Origin: an uncultured Lachnospiraceae bacterium
GTDB lineage: Bacteria; Bacillota; Clostridia; Lachnospirales; Lachnospiraceae
Length of the DNA: 64,000 nucleotides
Reading direction: 5' to 3'
Assembly (NCBI GenBank): GCA_902489645.1
Contig: CABUAW010000003.1
Location: forward strand, 1-64,000
The translations under genes and the position numbers were made by a program. How positions within the stretch are numbered: the stretch's first letter is position 1; each line of letters starts with the position of its first letter. The notes below the pieces were generated by a model. That model was not told where the DNA came from and made no database searches. It saw nothing but the letters and a program-made list of their open reading frames with translations. Below are positions 28,186 to 37,931 of this stretch, piece by piece.

Positions 28186-28695
28186 TTATCTCGTCATTCT
28201 TTTGAGCAATTCTGCACGATAAGGGATTTTTTGAGCAAGTTCAATCGGGGTATAGCCCCAATCATTTTTAATGGACAACTCAAGGTCACACTGTTCAAAA
28301 ATCAAATTATATAACGGTGCAAGTTCTTCATCCGAAAACTTGGGTAAATTGATGAGGTATTGGATAGCTACTCTATTTTTTGTGTCCAACTGATTTATAT
28401 TGACGCCAGATTTCATCAATATTTCAGTAAGTTCTACAGTCTGTTCAAGATTGTGTTTAGGGCGGGAAAAGAGGATGTGAAACAGCGTTTCGTTTTCGGC
28501 ATTTGTGCCTCTCAATTCTGCCCCTTCGCTAATCAGAAACTTGACAATATCATATCTGTTTTCGGGTATTTGATTTGACATAGCCCAGAATATTAGAGGC
28601 GAGCCAGATTTCGGTGCTTCGTTCAATAACTGTTTGTCATATATTTCTTTGAATTGTGCTAATGTCTGCCATTTGGCAGAGAAAAACATATCCAT
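28186..28695 (-). CDS. Ankyrin-repeat protein (immunity-type)
   Basis: A 169-residue protein of ankyrin-like helical repeats (for example YDIVKFLISEGAELRGTNAE, then TEILMKSGVNINQLDTKN, then WGYTPIELAQK). The ATG at 28695 is preferred because AAAGGAG lies upstream; a frame extension to 28755 is unlikely. Small ankyrin proteins next to Imm genes are common immunity proteins of polymorphic toxin systems. No toxin gene is adjacent, so it would be an orphan. Confidence 0.7.
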   Translation of the reverse strand: MDMFFSAKWQTLAQFKEIYDKQLLNEAPKSGSPLIFWAMSNQIPENRYDIVKFLISEGAELRGTNAENETLFHILFSRPKHNLEQTVELTEILMKSGVNINQLDTKNRVAIQYLINLPKFSDEELAPLYNLIFEQCDLELSIKNDWGYTPIELAQKIPYRAELLKRMTR

Positions 28696-28797
28696 ACGCC
28701 TTAATCTCCTTTTTTCTGATTTCTTCCACTTGATAATAACACCGCTCACAGCCACACCGCTATATCTTACACATACCGAGCGAACAGAGCAGGGCGT

Positions 28798-29094
28798 TCA
28801 GTTACAAAATTTGTTAACCCAATCTCGAAAGGTTTCAAGTATAACTGTCAATTTTGTCGAATCGCCGACAGCTTCAAAAATACTGTTTTCAATTTTGCAG
28901 AAAAGCCAGTCATCATTGCCATTGTCTATTTTAATTTCCGAAAAGGATTTATTCTCTAATGCTGTATCAGCAAGGTCGATTTTCACGCTCCAGCCCGGAT
29001 TATCGAGAGTATCTATTTTAATGCCGTAAAAATGTTCCCATTCATCTGCACAGTTTTGTTTGTACCATTCTTGTAACCAATTTAAAACATCCAT
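28798..29094 (-). CDS. Imm53-like immunity protein
   Basis: A 98-residue protein beginning MDVLNWLQEWYKQNCADEW and containing TLDNPGWSVKIDLADTALE and a C-terminal FRDWVNKF. This arrangement resembles the Imm53 family of polymorphic-toxin immunity proteins, judged from memory of the family pattern. GAGGG sits 6 bases before the ATG at 29094. It is the first gene of a leftward pair with the ankyrin gene. Confidence 0.65.
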   Translation of the reverse strand: MDVLNWLQEWYKQNCADEWEHFYGIKIDTLDNPGWSVKIDLADTALENKSFSEIKIDNGNDDWLFCKIENSIFEAVGDSTKLTVILETFRDWVNKFCN

Positions 29095-29254
29095 ATCAAA
29101 CCCTCGCAATATAAGAACGATTTTAATTATTGTAACATATACTTATGGCGTTTTCTATTTGTTTTAATTTAAAAAAGTGTTTACACTGCATGGGATAAAA
29201 AGAGGATTTAAAATACTTTAAAATTAGCAGATGACGTTAGGCCAAAGCGGCCGG

Positions 29255-29848
29255 TCATGGGCTTGAATCCCGCCGGGAACATGAAATGTTGATTAAAGCA
29301 TTGGCGTTTGTAATTCGAAGGACCATATCTGTTAATTCTTCCGGCGAGATTTTATCATAGGCTTCAAATATCCATTTTCGGATAATACCGATACAGCCAT
29401 GAATAGTGTAAATATAAATAAATTCATTCTCAAATTCAGTTCCTTTAATGCTTTTTGGAAGAAGATTGATAAATTGTTCCCGGAAGATTTGGGACATATT
29501 TTCCTGAAATTTCATATCGCCATTTTTTCCCCAGAGGACGCGGACGCAATCAATATTGGCGTCAATAATTTTTATGATTTCAAAAGTTACCTGGCGAAGC
29601 CGGTTTTCGTTTGGGTTTTCAGCCAGTGAATCAATGCAGCGATTAACGTTGTCGCACAGCTCCTGCTCCGTCTGTTCAAGTAAATCGTACTGGTCCCGAT
29701 AATGGGCGTAGAAAGTGGCCCGATTAATTTCTGCTTCTTCGCATAATTCCTTAATTGTAATTCTTGAAATTGGTTTTTCTTTCATGAGCTTGATTAAGCT
29801 TTCTTTTAAAAACATTTTTGTATACCGAACTCTTTTGTCTGTTCTCAT
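29255..29848 (-). CDS. TetR/AcrR-family regulator
   Basis: A 197-residue repressor with an N-terminal helix-turn-helix (ITIKELCEEAEINRATFYAH at about 30-49) and a C-terminal ligand/dimer domain. The ATG at 29848 follows AGAGGTG; a 15-codon upstream extension is unlikely. It is divergent from the MMPL-permease operon and probably represses it through the palindrome at 29976-29992. Confidence 0.85.
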   Translation of the reverse strand: MRTDKRVRYTKMFLKESLIKLMKEKPISRITIKELCEEAEINRATFYAHYRDQYDLLEQTEQELCDNVNRCIDSLAENPNENRLRQVTFEIIKIIDANIDCVRVLWGKNGDMKFQENMSQIFREQFINLLPKSIKGTEFENEFIYIYTIHGCIGIIRKWIFEAYDKISPEELTDMVLRITNANALINISCSRRDSSP

Positions 29849-29940
29849 AATGCACCTCTTACAATTTAAAAAAATCTGAAAGAAAATCAACAATTTTTTT
29901 GTTTTTGTTTAATATATTTCGATGTTTTAAATACTGTTGG

Positions 29941-29992
29941 TTGAGTTTTCTTGATTTTTGTAATTATAATATAAAGTTGGATAATAATCAAC
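29941..29992 (+). promoter_or_regulatory. Promoter and putative TetR operator of the MMPL operon
   Basis: TTGAGT (29941-29946) and TATAAT (29965-29970) with an 18-base spacer. Immediately downstream is the inverted repeat GTTGGATAATAATCAAC (29976-29992, GTTG-N9-CAAC), well placed for repression. Confidence 0.5.
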
Positions 29993-30026
29993 AATATGTT
30001 TAATAACAAGAAAAGGAAGTAGCAGT

Positions 30027-32081
30027 ATGAGACATCTATATGACATGATTATTAAAAGTCCGAAAAAAATTATTGTATTTTTCGGAATTGCGTCGGTTAT
30101 CAGCATTGTTCTCTTTTTTTGTACGGATATCAATTACAATATGCTGGATTATCTGCCGACGGAGGCGAATTCAACGGTTGCATTAAACAAAATGAATGAG
30201 GAATTTGACCAGCCGATTCCGAATCTTAATGTTATGGTTGAAGATGTGAGTATCCCGGAGGCTTTGGAAATCAAAGAGAAAATTGCCGGAGCCGATTATG
30301 TGACGGAGGTTTTATGGCTGGATGACGCCGTTGATATTAAGCAGCCGTTGGAGGTGCAGGACAACGCTTCCGTAGAAATGTATTATAAGGATGGAAATGC
30401 CCTTTTTATGGCGACGGCGGCGGACGGCAAATCCCAGAAGGCCATTGAGAGTGTCAGGGAAGCCGTAGGTATTCCGTGTAAAATGTCGGGAACGGCGGCG
30501 GATGAAGCGGAGGCTATGAATTCGGCTATGAAAGAGGCCATGCGTTCTATGGCTATGCTGGAGCCGATTATTATTGTCCTCTTATTTTTAGTGACTGAAA
30601 GCTGGATTGAGCCGATATTTTATATGCTGACAATGGCTGCCGCAATTTTAATCAATTTGGGAACCAGCTATTTCCTCGGAGAAATATCTTTTGTTACTCT
30701 GGCGGCCGCGCCGATTTTACAGTTGGCTGTCTCTTTGGATTATGTGGTCTTTCTTTCACACAGCTTTGATGAACACAAGAAAAAGGGCTTATCTCCGAAG
30801 GAAGCCATTGGCGAGGCGATGTTTTCTTCAGGAAAATCCATTTCGGCCAGCATGCTTACAACACTTTTTGGTTTTGTGGCTCTCATATTTATGAAATTCC
30901 GAATCGGCGGCGATATGGGAATTAATTTGGTTAAAGGCGTGTTGTTAAGTTTTATCTGTGCCATGATTTTTCTTCCGGCGCTTCTTTTTAAGGGAAGCCG
31001 TCTTATAGATAAAACGAAGCATAGACGTCTGATTCCAACATTTAAAACTCTGGGAAATAAAATATTAAAGGTACATATTCCGCTGGCCGTTTTGTTGATT
31101 ATCATTATTATTCCTGCGTATTTGGGACAGCAGAGAAATGATTTCTTTTATGGCACAACGGAAAAAACGGCTGTTGGCAGCGAGGCTTATGATATTGAAC
31201 AGAAATTTGGCATGACAAATACAATGGTTCTTCTTGTTCCAAAAGGAGACAGCGTTAAAGAACAGGAAATGTGCAAAGAACTTTCTTCACTGGAACATGT
31301 GACGAATGTATTGTCTTATGCGTCGGTTGTGAGTAATAAGATTCCGTCGGATTTTCTGGACGAGGCTATTGTCAGCCAGTTCTATTCAGAGAACTATGCA
31401 CGGATTATTTTAACAGCGGACTGTGCTTATGAAGGGGAAGAGGCCTTTGCGCTGGTAGAAGAGATAAGAAAAACGGCGGACAATTATTATCCCGGTGAAA
31501 ATTATACCTGTGGTCAGAGTCCGAATATGTATGATATGAAGGAATGTGTTGAATCAGACAACAGGAGAGTTAATCTTATTACTGTCATCAGTATTTATTT
31601 TGTACTTCTGGGAATGACGAAAAACTGGTTTATGCCGTTGCTCTTAATATTAGCTATCCAGTGTTCGATTTGGGTGAATATGAGCGTTCCGTACTTTACG
31701 GTGAGTAAGCTCAGTTATCTGTGCTATTTGATTGTAAGTACGGTTCAAATGGGTGCGACGGTGGATTATGCCATATTGCTTACGGATACTTATCAGGAAC
31801 AGAGACTTCTGGCGGATAAGAAAGAAGCTATGCGAAACACGCTCGGCAATGTATTCAGTTCTATTTTAGTGTCAGCGCTGACACTGGCTATAGCCGGATT
31901 TTGTATGGCATTTGTTTCATCGAATGAGATTTTATCCGGGATGGGTATTCTATTCGGGCGTGGCGCGATATTGTCCGTAGTCATGGTTATGCTGCTTCTG
32001 CCGACATTATTACTTTTCACAGACAGGCTTATTCCACATACCGGTTTTAAATTGGGAAAAAAACAGGGAGGTAAGAGATAA
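30027..32081 (+). CDS. MMPL/RND-superfamily permease
   Basis: A 684-residue transporter-like protein with an internal repeat. One membrane helix (about 13-32) precedes an extracytoplasmic domain, then about five helices, then the same again in the second half. Typical MMPL features include LAAAPILQLAVSLDYVVFLSHSF and MGATVDYAILLTDTY (the Asp-Tyr of the proton-relay helix). Related proteins export lipids or other hydrophobic compounds. It is transcribed divergently from TetR and is followed one base later by the xxxLxxG protein. Confidence 0.88.
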   Translation: MRHLYDMIIKSPKKIIVFFGIASVISIVLFFCTDINYNMLDYLPTEANSTVALNKMNEEFDQPIPNLNVMVEDVSIPEALEIKEKIAGADYVTEVLWLDDAVDIKQPLEVQDNASVEMYYKDGNALFMATAADGKSQKAIESVREAVGIPCKMSGTAADEAEAMNSAMKEAMRSMAMLEPIIIVLLFLVTESWIEPIFYMLTMAAAILINLGTSYFLGEISFVTLAAAPILQLAVSLDYVVFLSHSFDEHKKKGLSPKEAIGEAMFSSGKSISASMLTTLFGFVALIFMKFRIGGDMGINLVKGVLLSFICAMIFLPALLFKGSRLIDKTKHRRLIPTFKTLGNKILKVHIPLAVLLIIIIIPAYLGQQRNDFFYGTTEKTAVGSEAYDIEQKFGMTNTMVLLVPKGDSVKEQEMCKELSSLEHVTNVLSYASVVSNKIPSDFLDEAIVSQFYSENYARIILTADCAYEGEEAFALVEEIRKTADNYYPGENYTCGQSPNMYDMKECVESDNRRVNLITVISIYFVLLGMTKNWFMPLLLILAIQCSIWVNMSVPYFTVSKLSYLCYLIVSTVQMGATVDYAILLTDTYQEQRLLADKKEAMRNTLGNVFSSILVSALTLAIAGFCMAFVSSNEILSGMGILFGRGAILSVVMVMLLLPTLLLFTDRLIPHTGFKLGKKQGGKR

Positions 32082-32082
32082 T

Positions 32083-34467
32083 ATGAACAGAAATAAAAAA
32101 ATTTTGAAAAGAATGATTGCATTTGGGCTTTGTGCAATGATGGCTGTAAATACAGTAATGATGGCCTGTGCGGAAAGCGCTTTGGCCACAAAAGATGAAA
32201 ATGTCTATGTGACATTGAATTCGGATGGTTCTGTTTCGGGAATTTACGTTGTCAATGAATTTTCATCGGAAAAGGGCGGAGAAATTTCGGATTATGGCGA
32301 CTATACGTCGGTGAAGAATCTTACGGACCAGAGTGAAATTTATGTGGAGGACGGACATATTACGGCCAATATGCCAAAAGGAAAGTTTTATTATCAGGGA
32401 GATATGGCGTCGGGAAAACTTCCATGGGATATATCGATTGATTATTTTTTGGATGGAGAAAAAATTGACAGTACCGAATTGGCCGGAAAGAGCGGCGAAT
32501 TAAAGATTCAGATTCAGACAAAAAAGAATCCGGAGGGTAACGAAGCATTTTTTGAAAATTATCTTTTACAGGCTACGGTTATTTTGAGTACGGAAAAATG
32601 CCGGAACATTCAGGCCGAAGGGGCTACGGCCGGAAATGTGGGGGTAAATCGCCAGCTTGTATACACAATCTTACCGGGAGAGGAAAAGACAATAGAAATA
32701 ACGGCAGACGTTCAGGCGTTTGAAATGGAGGGTATAACTTTGCAGGGGGTTCCAATGTCCCTTGGAATCAGTGAAGATATGCTGGATGAACTGGAATTGG
32801 GTGAGCAGACAAAAGAATTGACAGATGCGGTTGCATTGCTGGATGAAGGCGTCGGCACATTGAAAAAGGGAACGGCAGCAGCGGCTGACGGCGGAAAACA
32901 ACTGGCAGAGGGAATATCCGAATTGGCGAAGGGAACAAATGCCCTTGAAACAGGCGGCAATTCTCTGACAGAAGCAACCTCCTTATTGGCGAATGGTACG
33001 AAAGAGCTTCAGGAGGGAGTGATTCAGTATACGGAAGGTGTGGAAGGATATACAGCCGGAGTCACACAATATGTGGCCGGTGTGGATATGCTTTCCCAGG
33101 GAGCAAAATTATTGTCTCCATTGGAAAGTCTTCCGTTGGTAGATGATGCGGTCGTACAGATGTATCAGGCGGTTGCCGTAGGCGATGAGTCCAAAGGAAT
33201 ATTAAGTTTACAGTCCGGTGCGGAAAGCCTTTCGAATGGGCTGCATCTTATTCTGGAACAGGTAAAACTTTTGGAAAACAGTACGGATGGGGAAAAATTG
33301 CAGCAGTTATTTGCAGCATTGGGTCAGATACGGACGATGACCGGGGAGCTTTCTGAAACACTGGCGGAAATCAGTCAGGCAATAGACGGCAGCGCGGATA
33401 TGCTTGAGGCAGTGGAGGCAGCCAATCAGGACGTTGTTGCCGGATTAAATGGTCAGGTAGAAGCGGCAAATATCCGGATTGACGGAGTCAGCGAACAGGT
33501 CAATGCACAAATTGAAAGCGCTGTTTCGGTTATACAGGCAGCGGTTGACAGCGGTACATTGGACAGTGAAACGGCCGCTTCGGTTATTTCCGGACTGAAC
33601 GCATCAAGGGTCGATGCGGCTTCAATGAATATCTCTGCAATTCAAATGCCGGAGGAAGACGAAAGTATCCGGAATATGATAAGTGGATTAAAAGGCGTCG
33701 CTGAAAATCTGAAAACAGCGGCCGGAGAATTTAGTAAGGCTTCGGAACAGCTCAAAATAATGGAAGAAGGAATGGATGGCGGTCTTCTTTCGGTCGGCGC
33801 AGAAAATCCGATGGAACAGCTGTCCCAGGCGCTTTCGGCGGCCTGTGATGGGGCGGATGGATTAAAAGCCGGAATAGACGGTATCAGCGGCGCTTTGAAA
33901 CTGTTAGGTGACAGTACGGCTTCCTTCGGAGCGGCCGGTGAAGGTATAGCCGCGTTAAATGCCGGCTTTGAGGAATTATGTAAAAATAACTATCTGCTTA
34001 TTGAAGGCGGTCAGGCGCTTACCGGAGCAAAAGACGCAATTAATTCGGGTGTGGAAGCATTGGCATCAGGTGCGGTTGAACTGGACAGCGGAGCCGGACA
34101 ACTTGTGGAGGGAATAGCTATTCTGAATGTTGGAGCGGCAATGATAAATGCAAATACAGGTACCTTGACAAGCGGTCTTTCGGAATTGGACCGGGGGACA
34201 GGAACTCTGAAAGAAGGTACGGAAACATTCCGAAGCCAGACGGACAATATGGATGAAAAGATTAAAGAGCAGATGGAAGATATATTGGATGAAATATCCG
34301 GTGAGGAATTTGAGCCTGTTTCATTTGCATCGGATAAAAATACGAATATTGGCTTGGTACAATTTGCAATGACGACGGAAGGAATAAAACTTCCGGAAGA
34401 GGAGGAAGAAACGGTACCGGAGGAAGAGGAAGGATTTGTTGAGCGTCTGGAACAATTATTCAGATAA
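32083..34467 (+). CDS. Secreted xxxLxxG heptad-repeat protein
   Basis: A 794-residue exported protein with a signal peptide at about 1-30. A beta-rich N-terminal domain ends at about 245. A long helical region follows in which Leu and Gly recur every seven residues (LAEGISELAKGTNALETG and many more), the YhgE/Pip-type repeat. The acidic C-terminus is rich in Glu (EEEEETVPEEEEG). There is no obvious membrane helix at the end. Such repeats partner MMPL/ABC-2-like exporters, so it probably forms an extracytoplasmic coiled assembly with the preceding permease. Confidence 0.8.
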   Translation: MNRNKKILKRMIAFGLCAMMAVNTVMMACAESALATKDENVYVTLNSDGSVSGIYVVNEFSSEKGGEISDYGDYTSVKNLTDQSEIYVEDGHITANMPKGKFYYQGDMASGKLPWDISIDYFLDGEKIDSTELAGKSGELKIQIQTKKNPEGNEAFFENYLLQATVILSTEKCRNIQAEGATAGNVGVNRQLVYTILPGEEKTIEITADVQAFEMEGITLQGVPMSLGISEDMLDELELGEQTKELTDAVALLDEGVGTLKKGTAAAADGGKQLAEGISELAKGTNALETGGNSLTEATSLLANGTKELQEGVIQYTEGVEGYTAGVTQYVAGVDMLSQGAKLLSPLESLPLVDDAVVQMYQAVAVGDESKGILSLQSGAESLSNGLHLILEQVKLLENSTDGEKLQQLFAALGQIRTMTGELSETLAEISQAIDGSADMLEAVEAANQDVVAGLNGQVEAANIRIDGVSEQVNAQIESAVSVIQAAVDSGTLDSETAASVISGLNASRVDAASMNISAIQMPEEDESIRNMISGLKGVAENLKTAAGEFSKASEQLKIMEEGMDGGLLSVGAENPMEQLSQALSAACDGADGLKAGIDGISGALKLLGDSTASFGAAGEGIAALNAGFEELCKNNYLLIEGGQALTGAKDAINSGVEALASGAVELDSGAGQLVEGIAILNVGAAMINANTGTLTSGLSELDRGTGTLKEGTETFRSQTDNMDEKIKEQMEDILDEISGEEFEPVSFASDKNTNIGLVQFAMTTEGIKLPEEEEETVPEEEEGFVERLEQLFR

Positions 34468-34478
34468 ATAAAAAATAA

Positions 34479-34567
34479 AAAAGCTGATGAGTATGTGAAT
34501 CGTGTGCCGCCCCGGAAGATTAACGATGGGAGGTCGGTACATTGTCACAGAAAATCAGCTTTTTTTG
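34479..34567 (+). terminator. Long structured terminator after the MMPL operon
   Basis: AAGCTGAT (34481-34488) pairs with ATCAGCTT (34554-34561), followed by TTTTT. Inside the 65-base loop are further nested pairings (GTGA/TCAC, GTGCCG/CGGTAC, CCCC/GGG). It is an unusually long, branched or bulged terminator and may be a stable small RNA. Confidence 0.65.
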
Positions 34568-34579
34568 AGAAAAATCCCA

Positions 34580-34638
34580 TTGACAAATAATAGACATTAT
34601 GTATAATAGGCTGTGTATATTGTTTAGTTTTACTAAAC
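34580..34638 (+). promoter_or_regulatory. Promoter and palindromic operator of the pot/opu operon
   Basis: TTGACA (34580-34585) and TATAAT (34602-34607), spacer 16. Downstream lies a perfect inverted repeat GTTTAGT-TTT-ACTAAAC (34622-34638), a likely binding site for the XRE-cupin regulator encoded next. Confidence 0.75.
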
Positions 34639-34695
34639 TTCAAGATTATTTATATGACTACAGGAACAGCAGTCGATTTGCTGTAGGAGGCTAAC

Positions 34696-35229
34696 ATGGA
34701 TATTGGACGAAAATTGAAGGATTTGCGTGTCAGGAAAGGACTTACCCAGGAAGAGCTGGCAGACCGGGCCGAATTAACGAAGGGGTTTATTTCTCAGTTG
34801 GAACGGAATCTGACGTCGCCGTCGATTGCCACTCTGATGGATATTCTTCAATGTCTGGGAACAAATATCGGCGATTTTTTCAATGAGGAGACGGAGGAAC
34901 AGGTAGTATTCTCAAAGGGAGACTATTTTGAAAAGCTTGATGGTGAATTGAAAAATAAGATTCAGTGGATTATTCCTAATGCGCAGAAAAATGTGATGGA
35001 ACCGATTCTTTTAACATTGGAACCCGGAGGTTCCACCTACCCGGATAATCCCCATGAAGGGGAGGAATTCGGCTATGTGCTTAAAGGCTCGGCCCGATTG
35101 CATATTGGAAGTAATGTTTATAAGATAAAAAGTGGTGAATCTTTTTATTTCCTGCCGGAAAAACAGCATTATCTGGAATCCCGGCACGGAGCGACGCTGT
35201 TATGGGTGAGTTCTCCGCCCAGCTTTTAA
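34696..35229 (+). CDS. XRE-cupin transcriptional regulator (PuuR-like)
   Basis: A 177-residue protein with an N-terminal helix-turn-helix (LRVRKGLTQEELADRAELTK at about 10-29) and a C-terminal cupin barrel (HEGEEFGYVLKGSARLHIG). This class senses small metabolites, and members next to potABCD control polyamine uptake. AGGAGG precedes the ATG. It probably autoregulates the whole eight-gene operon. Confidence 0.9.
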   Translation: MDIGRKLKDLRVRKGLTQEELADRAELTKGFISQLERNLTSPSIATLMDILQCLGTNIGDFFNEETEEQVVFSKGDYFEKLDGELKNKIQWIIPNAQKNVMEPILLTLEPGGSTYPDNPHEGEEFGYVLKGSARLHIGSNVYKIKSGESFYFLPEKQHYLESRHGATLLWVSSPPSF

Positions 35230-35254
35230 TTTTGGTACTTAGGAGGAAAAAACG

Positions 35255-36331
35255 TTGAGCAAAAAGCCATTAATCGACCTGGTGAATATTACCAAATCCT
35301 TTGATGACACCTGTGTTCTGGATGATTTGAACCTGTCTATCAAGGAAAATGAATTTTTAACGTTACTTGGGCCTTCGGGCTGCGGAAAGACAACAACACT
35401 GAGGATTCTGGGCGGCTTTGTAACGCCGGACAGGGGCAGTGTGATTTTTGACGGGCAGGATATTACTCAGGTGCCTCCGAATAAGAGGAATCTGAATACG
35501 GTATTCCAGAAATATGCCCTGTTTCCTCATATGAATATTGAGGAAAATATTGCGTTTGGATTGAAAATCAGCCATAAGTCAAATACTTATATCAAAGATA
35601 AAATTAAGTACGCCTTAAAACTGGTGAATCTTGAAGGATTTGAAAAACGGATGCCGTCCTATTTGTCCGGTGGTCAGCAGCAGCGAATCGCCATAGCCCG
35701 GGCCATTGTCAATGAACCTAAGGTACTTCTTCTGGACGAGCCGCTGGGTGCGCTGGATTTAAAGCTGCGTCAGGATATGCAGTATGAGTTGATTCGGTTG
35801 AAAAATGAGCTTGGGATTACCTTTGTTTATGTAACCCACGACCAGGAAGAAGCATTGACCATGTCAGATACGGTTGTTGTCATGAATCAGGGCTATATTC
35901 AGCAGATGGGTACGCCGGAAGATATTTATAATGAACCGGAAAATGCTTTTGTGGCCGACTTTATCGGCGACAGCAATATTATTGACGGGGTAATGGTTCG
36001 TGATGAATTGGTTCAAATTCTGGGTGTGAAGTTCGCCTGTGTGGATAAAGGCTTTGGTAATTATAAACCGGTGGATGTGGTTATCCGGCCAGAAGATATT
36101 ATTCTTGGAAATCCGGGAGAGGGTTCTATGGACGGCGTGGTCAGTCACATTATTTTTAAAGGTGTCCATTATGAAATGGAAGTTATGGCAAATGGTTTTG
36201 AGTGGCTGGTGCAGAGTACGGTGGCTCATGCGGTAGGCACTCCGGTAAGCCTTCGGGTAGACCCATTTAATATTCAGATTATGAATAAACCGGAATCCGA
36301 GGATGAGAAAGCTGTGGTATTAGATGAATAA
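35255..36331 (+). CDS. potA: Spermidine/putrescine ABC transporter ATPase PotA
   Basis: A 358-residue ABC ATPase: Walker [10 protein letters not shown], signature [15 protein letters not shown], Walker [12 protein letters not shown], and a C-terminal TOBE-like regulatory domain (about 270-340). The start is TTG at 35255, chosen because AGGAGG lies 8 bases upstream. It overlaps potB by 8 bases. Confidence 0.93.
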   Translation: MSKKPLIDLVNITKSFDDTCVLDDLNLSIKENEFLTLLGPSGCGKTTTLRILGGFVTPDRGSVIFDGQDITQVPPNKRNLNTVFQKYALFPHMNIEENIAFGLKISHKSNTYIKDKIKYALKLVNLEGFEKRMPSYLSGGQQQRIAIARAIVNEPKVLLLDEPLGALDLKLRQDMQYELIRLKNELGITFVYVTHDQEEALTMSDTVVVMNQGYIQQMGTPEDIYNEPENAFVADFIGDSNIIDGVMVRDELVQILGVKFACVDKGFGNYKPVDVVIRPEDIILGNPGEGSMDGVVSHIIFKGVHYEMEVMANGFEWLVQSTVAHAVGTPVSLRVDPFNIQIMNKPESEDEKAVVLDE

Positions 36332-37142
36332 ACGGAAACTTCTGGCAGGGCCTTATTTGCTTTGGGCCGTAGGATTTATTATATTGCCTTTATTGATGAT
36401 TATATATTATGGTTTTACCTCTTCGGACGGCGGATTTACTCTGGAAAATTTGCTGGCTATCGGGGATTCCATTCATTATAAGGCGTTGGGTCAGTCTTTA
36501 TTGATTGCCTTTGGCAGTACGTGTATCAGTTTGGCTATTGCTTATCCGCTGGCCTATATATTAAGTAAAAATGAGGGAAGTAAGAAGGGAATTATTATTA
36601 TGCTCTTTATTCTTCCGATGTGGATTAACTTTTTGCTGCGCGTTCTGGCTTTACAGATGATTTTGGCAAATACGGGTATCTTAAATGGAATATTGAATTT
36701 TTTCGGACTGCCGTCTCAGCATTTGCTGTATACGCGGACGGCCATTCTCATTGGCATGACCTATGATTATTTGCCGTTTATGATTCTGCCGATTTATAAT
36801 GCCATGTGTAAGATTGACAGAGATTTGATTTATGCGGCGGCCGACCTGGGAGCCGGGAATAAGTTGATTTTCAGAAAAATTATTCTCCCATTATCCATGC
36901 CCGGAGTTATCAGCGGAATTATCATGGTATTCGTGCCGAGTATCTCTGAATTTGCCATTGCCGACATTTTGGGCGGTTCAAAGATTTTGCTTATTGGAAA
37001 CGTCATTGAGCAGGAGTTTTCTTTGACTAACAATTGGCATCTTGGCTCCGGTCTTTCCATCGTACTGATGATATTTATTTTTATCAGTATGGCGGTTATG
37101 AATAAAAATGATGCCGGAGGGGAGGGACAGATGATATGGTAA
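36324..37142 (+). CDS. potB: Spermidine/putrescine ABC permease PotB
   Basis: A 272-residue inner-membrane permease with about six helices and the EAA-type loop [21 protein letters not shown]. Overlaps with potA and potC indicate coupled translation. Confidence 0.92.
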   Translation: MNKRKLLAGPYLLWAVGFIILPLLMIIYYGFTSSDGGFTLENLLAIGDSIHYKALGQSLLIAFGSTCISLAIAYPLAYILSKNEGSKKGIIIMLFILPMWINFLLRVLALQMILANTGILNGILNFFGLPSQHLLYTRTAILIGMTYDYLPFMILPIYNAMCKIDRDLIYAAADLGAGNKLIFRKIILPLSMPGVISGIIMVFVPSISEFAIADILGGSKILLIGNVIEQEFSLTNNWHLGSGLSIVLMIFIFISMAVMNKNDAGGEGQMIW

Positions 37143-37918
37143 AACGATGGATTGAAAAATTCTATGTGGGACTTGTTCTTTTTATGCTGTATGCACCGAT
37201 AGGGATTCTTATTGTCTGTTCCTTTAACGCTTCAAAATCCCGGCGGGTTTGGGGCGGTTTTACCTTCCAGTGGTATATAGAATTGTTTCAGGATGAAGCG
37301 GTCATTGAGGCGGTTCGAACATCTTTAATGCTGACAACTGTGGCGGCCGTTGTTGCTGTCCTTCTTGGGACGCTGGCCAGTATTGGCATCACAGTCATGG
37401 GACAGAAAAAGCAGCAGGTGATTCTAACAGTTACAAATATTCCGATGCTGAATGCGGATGTGGTCACGGGCATTGCTATTATGCTTCTTTTTGGGCGTTT
37501 CTGGAATCTGGGATATTTTTCAATGCTGGCGGCCCATATTACGCTGGGCGTGCCTTACGTTATATTAAATGTTATGCCAAAGCTTCAGCAGACAAGTCTG
37601 AGTACCTATGAAGCGGCCCTGGATTTAGGCGCTTCTCCGGTGTATGCTTTTTTTAAAGTTGTCCTTCCGGATATTATGCCGGGAATCTTTTCGGGTTTTT
37701 TATTGGCCTTTACGATTTCTCTGGATGATTTCGTTATTACTTATTTTACAAAGGGCGCCGGAATGAATACGATATCCACCATGATTTATCAGCAGGTACG
37801 CCGCGGCATTAATCCAAAGATGTATGCGCTGTCGACAATTTTATTCCTGTTAATTTTGATTGTACTTTGGATTGCCAATCGGATATCGGCAAAACAGGTT
37901 CAGGAAACCCGCGGATAG
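37136..37918 (+). CDS. potC: Spermidine/putrescine ABC permease PotC
   Basis: A 260-residue permease with about six membrane helices and the EAA loop DLGASPVYAFFKVVLPDIMPG. It contains LAFTISLDDFVITYF, typical of PotC. It completes the transmembrane pair with PotB. Confidence 0.93.
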   Translation: MVKRWIEKFYVGLVLFMLYAPIGILIVCSFNASKSRRVWGGFTFQWYIELFQDEAVIEAVRTSLMLTTVAAVVAVLLGTLASIGITVMGQKKQQVILTVTNIPMLNADVVTGIAIMLLFGRFWNLGYFSMLAAHITLGVPYVILNVMPKLQQTSLSTYEAALDLGASPVYAFFKVVLPDIMPGIFSGFLLAFTISLDDFVITYFTKGAGMNTISTMIYQQVRRGINPKMYALSTILFLLILIVLWIANRISAKQVQETRG

Positions 37919-37931
37919 AAGGGAGAATGAA

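Noticed and set aside
29220..29285. A tRNA-like 3' end (GGGCTTGAATCCCG...) at the tetR 3' end as a possible right attachment site
   Set aside because: It does not match the tRNA-Arg 3' end and no cloverleaf can be built upstream; similarity is limited to the generic T-loop pattern.
32671..32977. Several overlapping antisense frames within the heptad-repeat gene
   Set aside because: They arise from the repetitive, Gly/Leu-rich codons of the sense gene; none has a start signal or a plausible protein.
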